This document shows positions 1 through 9,964 of a DNA stretch of 64,000 nt, piece by piece. The notes beneath the pieces were generated by a model. That model saw only the letters and a list, made by a program, of their open reading frames with translations. It had not been told where the DNA came from and ran no database searches. Both the position numbers and the translations under genes were made by a program. Where the stretch lies: the NCBI GenBank assembly GCA_028015205.1, contig CM051512.1, forward strand, positions 23,529,139 through 23,593,138, in the 5' to 3' direction. Origin of the DNA: Mytilisepta virgata (lineage: Eukaryota; Mollusca; Bivalvia; Mytilida; Mytilidae). Every line of letters starts with the position of its first letter. Positions within the stretch are counted from its first letter, which is position 1.

Positions 1-119
1 TAACTTACGACTCATAACGAGGGTTACATATTTTACTACTTAAATCATAATATCAACAAAAAATACCAAAGCAACAAAACAGCGGAAAAAGGCCACATAT
101 TCGAAATCCAAGGGAAAGA

Positions 120-335
120 CAAGTCAGGAAAATGTAACACAACAAACAAACTCCACAACGATTATGTAAACCTAAAAGAATTAAAAAAAGTATAATAAAC
201 TAAATGAAACTAGCACAAGATGGCACAGAAATTCATGCACTAGCAATGTGAACTCCCATTAAAAATCGAGAGTGACATCAGGTGTTCCGGAAGGGTAAGC
301 AGGTCCTGCTCCGTTAACGACACCCATCACATTGC
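120..335 (-). repeat. Interspersed repeat fragment (retroelement 3' tail family)
   Basis: The stretch with GAACTCCCATTAAAAATC and the following AGTGACATCAGGTGTTCCGG and GGTAAGCAGGTCCTGCTCC resembles blocks near 4.5-4.6 kb, 12.8 kb, 49.0 kb and 56.8 kb, and the complement of 6.5-6.65 kb. At 6.3 kb this tail follows a reverse-transcriptase-like C-terminus, so I read it as the 3' end of a retroelement lying on the minus strand. It is decayed and has no open frame. Confidence 0.5.
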
Positions 336-1499
336 CATTGAGTAAAACCTAGTGAAGTGTCAAATTTGGTGGGGTGTCAAGTCCGATGAGGTGTCAATTC
401 TAGAAGGACGTGAAATCTAACTGACGATATATTAATATTAAACAGCTGTTTATCATTTTCGGTGAAATCATTTTTGATGCATACGATGCACATATCGTCG
501 ATATTAGACTCGTCAAGAAGAATGAACCAAAGTCTATACTCTTATTGTTTTAATTATTTTCTTATTTCATCCATTTTTTAAATAGATATTTAAAGTTGGC
601 AGACAAAATTAGATGCTGAATAATATATTTTTCAATGAAATTCAGAGTAAACGTTGGTGAAAAAAATAACTAAATGGTGGATAGCAGTAATCAAAAACTA
701 TACTATTTAGTGATAAGCATTATTGAAATATATCCGGGTATAATCTTATATTAAACAGGACAAACTGCGTGATTAAGTGAGATTGCGTTGTGATTGTGTT
801 AATACGCACAGCGAAAAATGTTATTGTCATACCGGTACCCGAATTTCTTATTATATTTCCTGCATTTTTCCTTAGCATTAGATGTGACGGTTCTCTATTT
901 GGGTGTAGATAACTTTCTGATTTGTAGTTTTCAAGATATGGGACATTAAACGTCTAAAATTTCATAATTCCTCCACATTATAGTCATTGCTTGAAAATGT
1001 GCATTAACGCAAAAGAAAAGAATTGTACTATAGTATGCATATCAAAAGCTTGTCAAAACTTTTGATATTTTTTTCATCGGTACAAGGATCTCATTCGTAA
1101 ATATAAATCAACGTGCTAACATCTTATAAGTTCATGTATTTCACATCCCATCTTTTATGGTAATATTCTATACAAAGCACAAAATGTCGTCATTCACCTA
1201 AAAAGCTAATCAAACCTTTGAACAGAGTTTTAAGCAAGGGATATAGTTACGATACTGTTGTCAAGTCATTAAAGATGGCATTTTTTGGAATTAATATTGA
1301 TTCACTCATAGGGTCTTTGCATCGGAAATAAACACATTTATTCTAAAACCAGTTGTTGGCATGATACGGGTTATGTTCTTCTCGCATAATTTATGATGGC
1401 ATGATACTAAACCCCTAACGGGAGGGATTGTGGTCGATTTTCTATATGATATGGACATAATCTTTCGATCAGTTTAATTGAGGGAACTGGCATATCAGT
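336..1499. other. AT-rich non-coding sequence
   Basis: I see no conserved open frame, RNA gene or clear repeat here, only short AT-rich runs. Confidence 0.5.
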
Positions 1500-1935
1500 A
1501 ACTGCTAGTAGTTCTTTCTTAATATATATTGATCATTGTCATTTTGCTTAGTTTTTTCTGTTATCGTTTTTAACTGAGTTTTACTGTGTGTATCGCTGTA
1601 TGTTTCTTTTTTCCACAATGGCTAGAGGTATTGGCGGAGTGTTGAGATCTCATAAAACATTTTTAACCGTGACGCATTTTTGTGCCTGTCTCAAGTCAGG
1701 AACCTCTAGACTTTGTTAGTCTTATGTGTTTTTTTTTCGGAGTTTAGTGTGCCGTCCATTTTGCTGCACTAGTATACATTATTGTTTAGGGTCCAGGTAA
1801 AGCCCGCCTTCGGGTGCGGGATTTTCTCGCCGAGTTGAAGACCCATTGGTAGCCTTGCACTGTTTTCTGCTCTTTGTCGAGTTGTTGTCCCCTTGACACA
1901 TTCCTCGTTTCCTTTCAGCAGTCAGTATTTTGAAA
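1500..1935 (+). repeat. Abundant mussel interspersed repeat
   Basis: The block contains GTGCCTGTCTCAAGTCAGGA, CGGAGTTTAGTGTGCCGTCC, GCCTTCGGGTGCGGGATTTT and GTTGTTGTCCCCTTGACACA in that order. From memory this is a very common dispersed sequence in Mytilus transcripts and genomes. A shorter degraded relative (GCGCCTGTCCCAAATCAGGG) lies near 40.2 kb. No coding capacity is visible and the transposon class is unknown to me. Confidence 0.6.
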
Positions 1936-2397
1936 CTGCTCCAGTTTTGTCTTAAGATATATCACGTTTGTTTTTAACTGAATATGACCTAATCGTAGCT
2001 TGTGTGTTTTCTATATCACTAAAGTTGAAATGTAATTTCCGTGTTTTCTTCTTTGGCATGAAAGCATAAACATGTTTTCTACGAATTGATCTTTTATAAT
2101 GTGTAATCTCTACGTAATCATAAAACAACTATATTCATTATTCTTGAATAAATAAAATTTTAGGGGAAGCACGAAATGTTATATGTAGGAAAATAAATTC
2201 GAATATCCACAGTATGTTATACATACCATGCTGTGTACATTAATTATTCCTGATAACAAATAAAACGATAATATCTTTATTTTCATAAACCCAATTTACA
2301 CTGTCACAGAGAATGTTAACAAAACATAAAACACAAACACACAAAAACTATTTACAATATTTATAACACAGCGACACTGTTAAATACAACATACCAG

Positions 2398-2669
2398 TTA
2401 AGGTGGTACCCAACACCTTGACTAAAATAAAATTGGCTCGTTTAATTTTCATAAAATTTTTAGGAAATATTTACTTTGACCTGTTGACATAAATGTTGAT
2501 TTTTTTTAGTAAATAGAATTTCAAACTTCGCGGGAATAATTTCATTGAATATATAACAGTTTGGCAAACATCATAGAGAAGCTTAATGTCTCTTTACTTA
2601 TTAAATTTGATTAAAACGCTCTGGTGATTTTTAAGAGTTATCTCCCTGTAGTGTTGGGTACCACCTTAA
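2398..2669. mobile_element. TTAA-flanked MITE, 264 bp
   Basis: Inverted ends GGTGGTACCCAACAC (2402 onward) and GTGTTGGGTACCACC (ending 2665) are bounded by TTAA on both sides (2398-2401, 2666-2669). A second copy of nearly the same length lies at 24194-24456, also with TTAA. TTAA duplication is the hallmark of piggyBac-type transposition, but the end sequence is not the usual CCC/CCY start, so the superfamily is inferred. It is non-autonomous, with no open frame. Confidence 0.85.
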
Positions 2670-2689
2670 GCAAGGAGGTCAGACATGAC

Positions 2690-3230
2690 TGTTTGTCTAT
2701 TTGATAAATTTAAAGAGTTTATTTAATAGTATTTTCTTTTTCCTTGTCATAAGCTCAAAAATTTAAAACGTTGTGATATTTTAGGTAATAGCTAGGTTGA
2801 AAACGCTTGCACTGTTCTTTTAAATTTACACATTCAAAGACATAGTGGTATTCATAACCCAGTTTTGACAATTGCACAGATGACAGTGTCGGTTATTGCG
2901 ATCTATATGTTGCCATCTACCTGTTTCGACTGTTAAAGAATTATTAATTGTTCTTAATCTACAGACTCTCATTTAAAATGTTTAAGTAATGTTCGAATTC
3001 AAACTTTGATTCTGCATGAGAGCTTCTGAAGATTCAATCATAGTAAAATGCCAATATTGCAAGAATTGGTAATCTTAAGGTGAAGAATATAACGTTTGGA
3101 GATAATGTTTTCAGATCTAAAACAAACAAGATTTCTTGACAGAAAATTAATTTGAAATTCGAAAATCGCAGAAAATGCAGCAAGATAAATTTAAGTGAAT
3201 TAAATGATTTTCTGACAAGACAAAACATGC
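2690..3230 (-). pseudogene. LINE C-terminal fragment (zinc-finger tail)
   Basis: Read on the minus strand with frameshifts, this gives a stretch like TVETGRWQHIDRNNRHCHLC followed by a GYEYHYVFEC-like segment. That matches in pattern the C-terminal tail of the larger LINE at 30.9-31.1 kb (IETGRWSKVSRHDRLCTLC, then the H). It is a C-x2-C...H-x-C finger region found after the reverse transcriptase in CR1/L2-like elements. Only the 3' end remains and it is broken by frameshifts. Confidence 0.55.
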
Positions 3231-3239
3231 ATTTTAATA

Positions 3240-4365
3240 TAAAACAAATTTTATGTACTAAACAACATATACTAAGAGTTTAGACATGTACATTTCTATT
3301 GCTAGCAAAATCTATTTAGTGAATGTGGACATGTATTAATGTGTTGAATTATTCTAGATAATGTATAACTAGACAGGCCACGAATGACATAAACCGATAA
3401 GCAGGACCATTTTAATATAGAAAACTAGTTAAGAGGGCGAATACAACACATCGATAAAATCTAGTCATATTCATGACATTCTGACATTATATAGACACAA
3501 AAGAGTTGTACAGTTAGAGCAGTTAAACTTTTTTTTAATCTTAGCTCTCTAATCATCTATTAACGTACGGTATATATATGTCTTTATAAGCCGTTTTGCG
3601 TACGTCGTTCATATTCTTATATTTAAAGTATCATTACTTCCGATTAGGCCACAATTACATATTGTTGTGTTTTATCTATATAAATAATTTAGCTTGCTTA
3701 TTGAGAAACATCGGAAAACGAAGAACGACGCAACTGGACATTCAGGCCAAATTCCAACGACAAGATGAAAAAGTGAGTCTCATAGTTTTATAATTCAGCA
3801 GATCGGAACTCAAGTATTTTTATGAAAGTTTATCATCCCTAGTCTTTTATTTTAATTGGATATTGTTCAATTGACGCGTGCCTAATATAACATGATTAGT
3901 ATATACATATATTACAAAAACACCAATTCTATAAAATACAAAAGTGGCAAATCACTAAGGATTATTTCTAAAAGCGAAAGTGTACGTATGAAAAGACAGA
4001 CTGTAACGAGAGGTTCCATCGTCACATAGTCCAGTGTATCATCAAAAGTCATTTTCAGTATTTTATCTGAAATATCAATTAAAAAAACATGAAAAATCAC
4101 GATACATAAATACTTCAAACCTTAGGAGATAAATGAATATTTCATTTCATAATAAAATAAAAAATAATAGTTTAAGTCATCCTAACTTTTCAATATTTGG
4201 TTTTCCCATTAACCATCCTTAAATGTTGTGCATTGACTCACAATGGTTTGCTTTTAATTTTTGATGGAATTTAATCTAGAAAAATTTGTAAAATATTATT
4301 CAAACATTTCCATAATAACAGGTGCACAACTTCAATATATGTACATCTTATGCGAACAACCTGGA
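3240..4365. other. AT-rich non-coding sequence
   Basis: Short open frames on both strands overlap each other and show no recognisable domain. I see nothing else. Confidence 0.5.
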
Positions 4366-4377
4366 TCTTACATATAT

Positions 4378-4506
4378 GCCTCCTACCGAAGGTCGGTCGT
4401 TCTCTCCGGGTACTCCGGCTTCCTCCACCAATAAAAACTGGCCGCCGCGAAATGGCCAAAATGTGCTGAAAACGGCGTTAAACCCCAACTAAACAAACAA
4501 ACAAAC
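4378..4506 (+). repeat. SINE-like 3' body with AAAC tail
   Basis: CCGGGTACTCCGGCTTCCTC, a Lys-free GC-rich block, then GGCGTTAAACCCCAACTAAA and an (AAAC)n tail. This layout, a conserved domain followed by GTTAAAC and a short tandem tail, is characteristic of mollusc tRNA-derived SINEs. It is 5' truncated, with no A or B box. Confidence 0.6.
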
Positions 4507-4780
4507 ATATATGCCTCAAGGTTACATGGGCAGCATGGCGAGTGTGCTGCTGGAAGCAGAGACAGCTTACTCTTCCGGAGCACTTGAGTATACCCCCGGT
4601 TTTTATGTGGGGTCCATGTTGTTCATTTGTTTTTAGTTTTTAATTGTAGTGTTTTGGTCTCGTCTTCGTTGTTCTACAGAGTTTGTCAGTTGTTTCGATT
4701 TTCCCCTCCTTCGAATATCCCTTTGGTATTTTTTGACTTTACTTTTAACTGTCATCAAGTTGTTATTTGAAGCCTTACTG
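4507..4780 (-). repeat. Interspersed repeat flanking the last EGF exon
   Basis: The region shares TTTTCCCCTCCTTCGAATAT with repeats near 49.4 kb and 57.2 kb, and a minus-strand GGTGCTCCGGAAG-type tail with the family at 0.2, 12.8 and 49.0 kb. It abuts the 3' side of the exon at 4786-4896, so sequence directly downstream of that exon is repeat-derived. Confidence 0.45.
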
Positions 4781-4785
4781 AATAC

Positions 4786-4896
4786 TTCCTTCACAACGAT
4801 TTCCAGAGTAGCCTGCTTGTCAGTTACAGGAATACGTTGAATTAGAAACTTCACACGTTTCCCCATTTTCACAAGGCTGACCAAAACAGGGATCTT
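4786..4896 (-). pseudogene. Fifth EGF-like exon with in-frame TGA
   Basis: After an acceptor (CTTATTACAG) the exon reads in phase 1 as DPCFGQPCENGETCEVSNST and YSCN, then a stop, then QAGYSGNRCE. The spacing is exactly that of an EGF domain, and the TGA falls where the fifth cysteine belongs (a C-N-C motif, TGC or TGT changed to TGA). A possible donor (GTATTC) at 4781-4785 would keep phase 1. It follows the other EGF exons in order and phase. Either this is a dead exon skipped in splicing, or the protein now ends inside this EGF domain, or it is a polymorphism or base error. No other stop or frameshift is seen. Confidence 0.7.
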
Positions 4897-5365
4897 CTGT
4901 AATAAGTATTCACAATATGTTTGTATTTCATTCTAACACGTACATTCTCTCATATACACACACTGTAGAACAAAGTACATTGGACATTAGTATGAAATAA
5001 TACATAGTGCATACATGAATCACATCCTGTAATGCTATAGAAGTGCAATTGTTTCAGATGAGTTACAAAATCGACGTTGAAACCATTTAATAGAACATAT
5101 CCTATCAAAAATTCATGACATTTTTATATTATAATATTTTCATTTTGCACACGTGCCTAGTGGTCAAGCAAAATAAGTACTAAGACTACTGAATAAAATG
5201 TTACCAAATTTAAAAAATACCACTCTACATGTATTTGGAATTGTAAGTGAACTCAAAATGGCCCATTTTAAATGTAAAAATATATTTTACAAGCATACTA
5301 GCATTAAACTAAATGTTATGTAACACAACAATGAAGCAACATAACATCAAATAAAATATTCTTAC
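4897..5365 (-). other. Intron between EGF exons 4 and 5
   Basis: Bounded by donor GTAAG (5361-5365) and acceptor TTACAG. It is AT-rich and no further exon is seen. Confidence 0.6.
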
Positions 5366-5473
5366 GTTCACATGTCGTTCCAGAATAGCCCTTTCGACAG
5401 TTGCAGTTGTATCCTGAACTGGAAATAGAACATGTTCCTCCATTGTTACAAGGTCGTGGGGAACATGGCGTTG
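5366..5473 (-). CDS. EGF-like exon 4 of the PAN-EGF gene
   Basis: A 108-bp exon between acceptor CTGTTACAG and donor GTAAG. In phase 1 it encodes TPCSPRPCNNGGTCSISSSG followed by YNCNCRKGYSGTTCE: six cysteines in EGF order with the C-x-C and GYSG-x-x-C signature. Both ends are phase 1, so the exon can be added or lost without breaking frame, as is usual for EGF modules. It lies only 205 bp downstream of the previous EGF exon. The role is inferred to be extracellular protein-protein contact as part of a multi-EGF chain. Confidence 0.85.
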
Positions 5474-5678
5474 CTGTAACAGATTTACAGAAAGAAAAAA
5501 CATATTACGAATTAAGCATTTTTTTCGAAACCAAATATTTTGTTTATTTCTTTTATTGCGAACCATTTTAATATATTTTATGCGTTTGCACAAAAAATTG
5601 TTTAACTGAAACACATTAATGTTAAAAAATTTTGACTCAGTAAAATATAAAATGTATTGATACAATAAATAATCTCAC

Positions 5679-5786
5679 TTTCACAGGTACTGCCTGAATA
5701 ACCATGTGGACAACTGCATGAAAAAGTGGAACCGGAAACAGAGCAGTTACCATCATTTGTACATGGTTGAGATGTGCAAGGAGTGT
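5679..5786 (-). CDS. EGF-like exon 3 of the PAN-EGF gene
   Basis: A 108-bp exon with acceptor AAATTTTAG and donor GTGAG. The phase-1 reading is TPCTSQPCTNDGNCSVSGST then FSCSCPHGYSGSTCE, a complete six-cysteine EGF domain. Exon length, phase and the leading T-P-C motif are shared with exon 4, which suggests the two arose by exon duplication. No calcium-binding D-x-D/N-E start is present, so a non-calcium EGF is likely. Confidence 0.85.
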
Positions 5787-6239
5787 CTAAAATTTAAAGA
5801 AAAGATTTTTTCTATGAAACAATTTCACTCAGCATTACTTTGCATAAATGTACATTAGATTTGATTAAAGATATTTGAAAAATTCATATCATTATGTCAG
5901 AGAGGCAGTTTCTTTAAATTGAGTACTGCATTTGATAAAACATCCCGAAAATAGGTATTTGATTATGCATTTTTTATCACAAATTCAAACCGATCTAACT
6001 TGCATTTGTGTTGTTTATTTTTAAATGAATGAAACATAATGCAATTTACTTATCGGTGAGCTAGTTTGTAGTAAACTGTGTAGTCTGCTGTGTTTTGAAA
6101 TTTTTCCACATATAAAAATGAAAAGCTTGAAGATGGTCTTTTATAAAAACGAATTATGTATACAAATACCGACGTTCACCATTGTGATATTTCATCTTAG
6201 TATTTTAATAATGTCTATATTTTATGTTTGGATGTTAAG

Positions 6240-6840
6240 AAATTTGACATTGATGTTGTTAAAAATGTTTTGATTAAAAGGTTAATTACTTGCTGCCAAA
6301 AATATTATAAACGATAATGCAAATGTGGAAAATTGCGTGTCACAAAAGCTTCTTAACCAGGGTTTTATCAGGGATAAGTTGATGTTAGAACTTAGGAAAT
6401 TTTACTGTCGTCATCACGAATTGATTGACCGCTACAGTGTTCCAATATCTAAAATGATGTTGGACATGTTACCACTGTCGTAACATTTCATGTGCCTCCA
6501 CCGATTTGTGACTTCCCCCGGATTGATTTTGTTGAACTTCAAGATTGGATGCCGTATACGGAGCAGGAACTGCTTGCCCTTCCGCAGCACCTGGGTTCAC
6601 TCTTGGTTTTTATAGGAGTTCGTGTTGTTCATTGTCTTTTAGTTTTCAGTGTTTATGTGTTGTGTTTGTGCTTGTGGTTGTTCATTTGTCTTCCCGGGTT
6701 TGTCTGTCAAATGTATTACGTTTTTTTATTTGCTCCCTAGGTATATTTGTCCTCTTTATTTAATAATTGAATGCTTCATTTTTTGTAGTTTTATTTGGGG
6801 AGTAAAAAATTTCACCGAAGCACGTTATGTATGAAACAAA
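6240..6840 (+). pseudogene. Retroelement C-terminus and 3' tail
   Basis: From about 6313 to 6483 the plus strand reads without a stop to a terminal TAA, giving KLLNQGFIRDKLMLELRKFY, then CRHHELIDRYSVPISKMM. From memory this resembles the end of reverse-transcriptase polyproteins widespread in invertebrates (SQLIRYARxxS...SRLLxQGF...KFxxRYxxLxxKY). The tail that follows (TGCCTCCACCGATTTGTGAC onward, with GTTCGTGTTGTTCATTGTCT) recurs on the minus strand near 49.0 and 56.8 kb. The element is 5' truncated; its exact clade is not settled. Confidence 0.5.
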
Positions 6841-7831
6841 TCTAAAAATGAGGTACCATCAAGGCATGCAATTCCTATTATTACATTTTATATTTGACAA
6901 GTAAAAAAATTACTAGCCCTTTAAAATATTCTCCGTTTTGTCTCGAAATATTACTTCGCTGCATTGCAACGTCATCAAAGTTGTCCTGGGAGCACGTGCT
7001 GAACACGATTTTGACTTTTATTTGTTGTGTCAGAAACATTAATTTTTAGAACAACGTGACTAGCGTCTTCCAATAAAAATTACGTATTTCAAAGAAACAG
7101 ACAATTATTTTAATTATTTTGAATTCAAAAATATCTTCAAGAAATATCATACCTATGACAAATTAAGAATTTTAGATATAAGAAAAGTCCGAATTGGTGT
7201 CAATACCTTAGCTGTCAAGAAAGGTCAATATAAAAAAATGATAACTGTAAAATTGTCGGATTAAAGATAAGTTCCACTTTAGAAAGAGGAAACGTGAATT
7301 GAATGTAATCCTATAGAAAATAAGTATTCCTTATTGAGGATATTTATTCATATATTTAAATTTTGAGGAATTTTGATTTTTTATTAATTGGTAGAAATAA
7401 TTTTCGCAGTTCTACCCCAAATATAGTTCATACCGAGGACTTGAAAGGTTTATTCTGGATTTCATTATTGACTAATCATGTGCGAATCAACCATGCTATC
7501 AATTTGTTTTCCAAATAATACTTATCTGATCAGGAAGATAGGTGTGTTGAATGTTGATTAATTTTGAATAGTGTTGTGTTGATTTTACATTTGTTATATG
7601 TATTATATTATGAAGAAAAAATGGGAAAGTGTTTAAATTAATAGTTATGGTACTTGGTCTCAGTTAACAACGAAAGCCTGAGAGCTGAGAGGTGAGCAGA
7701 CACTGACCAAAGTCTGAGTGCGATTACTATTTTACATCCTAGCTATTGAAACTTGATTTATATCATAATTCATCCTTAGTTGTATTTAAGTTTAAATGCA
7801 AACTAAAGGTGGAATGAAATGTCTTAAATAC

Positions 7832-7835
<4 letters not shown>

Positions 7836-7922
<87 letters not shown>
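7836..7922. repeat. (TA)n microsatellite
   Basis: About 42 uninterrupted TA units. A tract this long is likely to be highly length-variable and prone to assembly error. Confidence 0.97.
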
Positions 7923-7924
<2 letters not shown>

Positions 7925-7983
7925 GTATCCTTAATGAGAATCAGACAGAATGTTAAAATGTTCTGAAAATTACACCAGACTTT

Positions 7984-8085
7984 AGCACTCGTAACTCAGT
8001 AGGTTGGTCGTCTGGTTTCTTAAAAAGTCTAGAATTTAGGAGGTCCTAGCTATGAATCCCGCTGTAGACATTCAAACGTTTCCAA
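7984..8085 (+). repeat. Degenerate tRNA-like SINE head
   Basis: CGTAACTCAGTAGGTTGGTC resembles a polymerase III A box (TAGCTCAGTNGG) and AGCTATGAATCCCGC resembles a weak B box about 50 bp later. No cloverleaf is conserved, so this is more likely a SINE remnant than a working tRNA. Confidence 0.35.
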
Positions 8086-8414
8086 ATAACTTTTTTCTGC
8101 ATAGTTAATTAGACTTATCATTTTCGAAATTTTAATAGCTAGTTAAATGTTCCCATCACATTTTTTGGAACAAAAAAGAGCTGAGATGTTATATTGTTTA
8201 ATAATTAAAGCAGTTACTAACTTTGGATGAGGTCTAATCATGACGAATTTTAAGTCTCGGTCAACCAATATCTAACCGGGTGATGAGTAAACCTTATCGA
8301 AGTTACATCTTACGTTTTATTCATGATATCATAATTGTAACATGCTCCTAATTTGGTTTAATAAATCATTCGTAGGTCTAATTATTAATCATTTTATATG
8401 CACTAGACATTGAA

Positions 8415-8430
8415 CCCGCGCCGGCGCGGG
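8415..8430. other. 16-bp perfect GC palindrome
   Basis: CCCGCGCCGGCGCGGG is a perfect palindrome of only G and C inside strongly AT-rich intron sequence. No other copy is seen in the window. Confidence 0.9.
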
Positions 8431-8589
8431 AAAATAGGCATTTTTTTGTTTTGTGGGGGTCATATATAAAAAGTTGTTGCGGCCATGTCATTCATGGAAC
8501 AGGAACTCAATATCGATGTTGTGGCAGGCTTCCCATAAACTTTCCTGTCAAAGTGATAGTTTCATGTCTACATATGCTGTAGTATTCCA

Positions 8590-8765
8590 GAAATGGATGT
8601 TAATGCAAACTTTAACCGAAGTCAATGGAGCGTGAAATTTAGGTCAACGTGACCCAATTGTCATATGGCTGTTCGTTACTACCGAAGATGTATCCACTGA
8701 TGAAGTAGACTGTATGCCACGTAGAATTACCAAAAATGGACCTTCAGGTTCCATCAAATACAAAA
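8590..8765 (+). repeat. Dispersed mussel repeat fragment
   Basis: TTTAGGTCAACGTGACCCAA and GATGTATCCACTGATGAAGT match in pattern the repeats at 49.5-49.75 kb, 57.4-57.6 kb and (partly) 29.35-29.42 kb. Non-coding, class unknown. Confidence 0.55.
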
Positions 8766-9859
8766 TCTATGACGAAAACACAACCACATAAAGTCAATAT
8801 TTTTATTGTTACAATTAATTCTGAACAGGAACTTTATGAATACACATTTCATAATGCATTACGTTTTTTTTTTTCAGAATAAATATGAAATGAAATTGTA
8901 GATGTAAACATTTCCTTAATGACGGATGATTTTTTCAAAAGATGCCGTGAGTTAGGTAGAGCATATTTTTGGAAAATAATTGTTCCAATTGTTCCGTTGT
9001 CATCATGGGCGGTTCAAACGAGGCTTAATTTCACAAATATATCCAATAATCAGACAATAAAAGCATTTTTATTGTGTGGCTGCGTGTGCTGTCCACATTT
9101 ATATTTATCAAAGATGTCCGAGATAAATTTCGTCATTAATGATAAAGATGACCATTTGTTAAAAATATTTTTATCTAGGGCATGGTAGAGATATATTTAG
9201 ACAGGTCACATGACAAATAATGTAAAAATAGATAATGGTGGGTTTTATCAATTTGTGCAAGGTAAACATCCGAGCAATTCAAAAAACAACTAAGTTAGGA
9301 ATTCCTCTGAACTTTACCTTACTTCTTCATAATCTTCAAAGTTCATAACCTTTACAGTTAGGAGAAATTACGTTATTGTAGAAAAAACAATCTTGAATAC
9401 ATGAAGCGGAAACATCCCACTCGAAGGAGAATGTTTTTAATTTGTTGTATTCTTCTTCTTCCGTAATTTCAAACAGAAATACATTTAAAATATGTCCATA
9501 CTTGTTTATTTACATCAATGTGTTAAAATGATGCATTGGAGAACCTCCTAAGGGATATGTTGGGAGAACTCATTTCGGAAAAATGCATACAAATTCCATT
9601 TGCACATAAACAAAACTGAAGTTTAAATTTATAAATGCAGATTGTCAAATCCGATAATAACCTTAATAATCTGAACAATACATCGTTTATTTTGAACCAC
9701 GCGTTTTGCCGCCTATTCGGCTAATTCGTAAATTTAGTATTATAGATGCTTACACACATAACAATACGCAAACATAAGTATAATTGTATCAAAATACATT
9801 GCACGTGTAGTAATATTCAATCTTGTTAAAATTTCACTTTACAAAAATTTCAAACATAC

Positions 9860-9964
9860 TCTCACAGAATGTGCCATAATGGCCAGCATGGCAGTTGCAG
9901 ACAAAAGAAGCACGGTCAATTTCGCAGGTTCCATTCTGACATGGTGATTCTGTACATGGTGTAC
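9860..9964 (-). CDS. EGF-like exon 2 of the PAN-EGF gene
   Basis: A 105-bp exon with acceptor AATTCTAG and donor GTATG. In phase 1 it reads TPCTESPCQNGTCEIDRASF then VCNCHAGHYGTFCE: six cysteines in EGF order, one residue shorter between the third and fourth landmarks than its neighbours (CQNGTC rather than CxNGGTC). Both ends are phase 1, matching the flanking EGF exons. Confidence 0.85.

Larger units (their letters stand above)
5787..9859 (-). other. Intron between EGF exons 2 and 3
   Basis: About 4.1 kb between donor GTATG (9855-9859) and acceptor TTTTAG. It contains a retroelement tail (6.2-6.8 kb), a long TA microsatellite, a degenerate tRNA-like SINE head, a 16-bp GC palindrome and a dispersed repeat at 8.6 kb. 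No further EGF exon was found by eye. Confidence 0.6.

Noticed and set aside
6492..6834. Overlapping hydrophobic frames that look like a small membrane protein
   Set aside because: They fall in the 3' non-coding tail of a retroelement found again in inverted sense at 49.0 and 56.8 kb.
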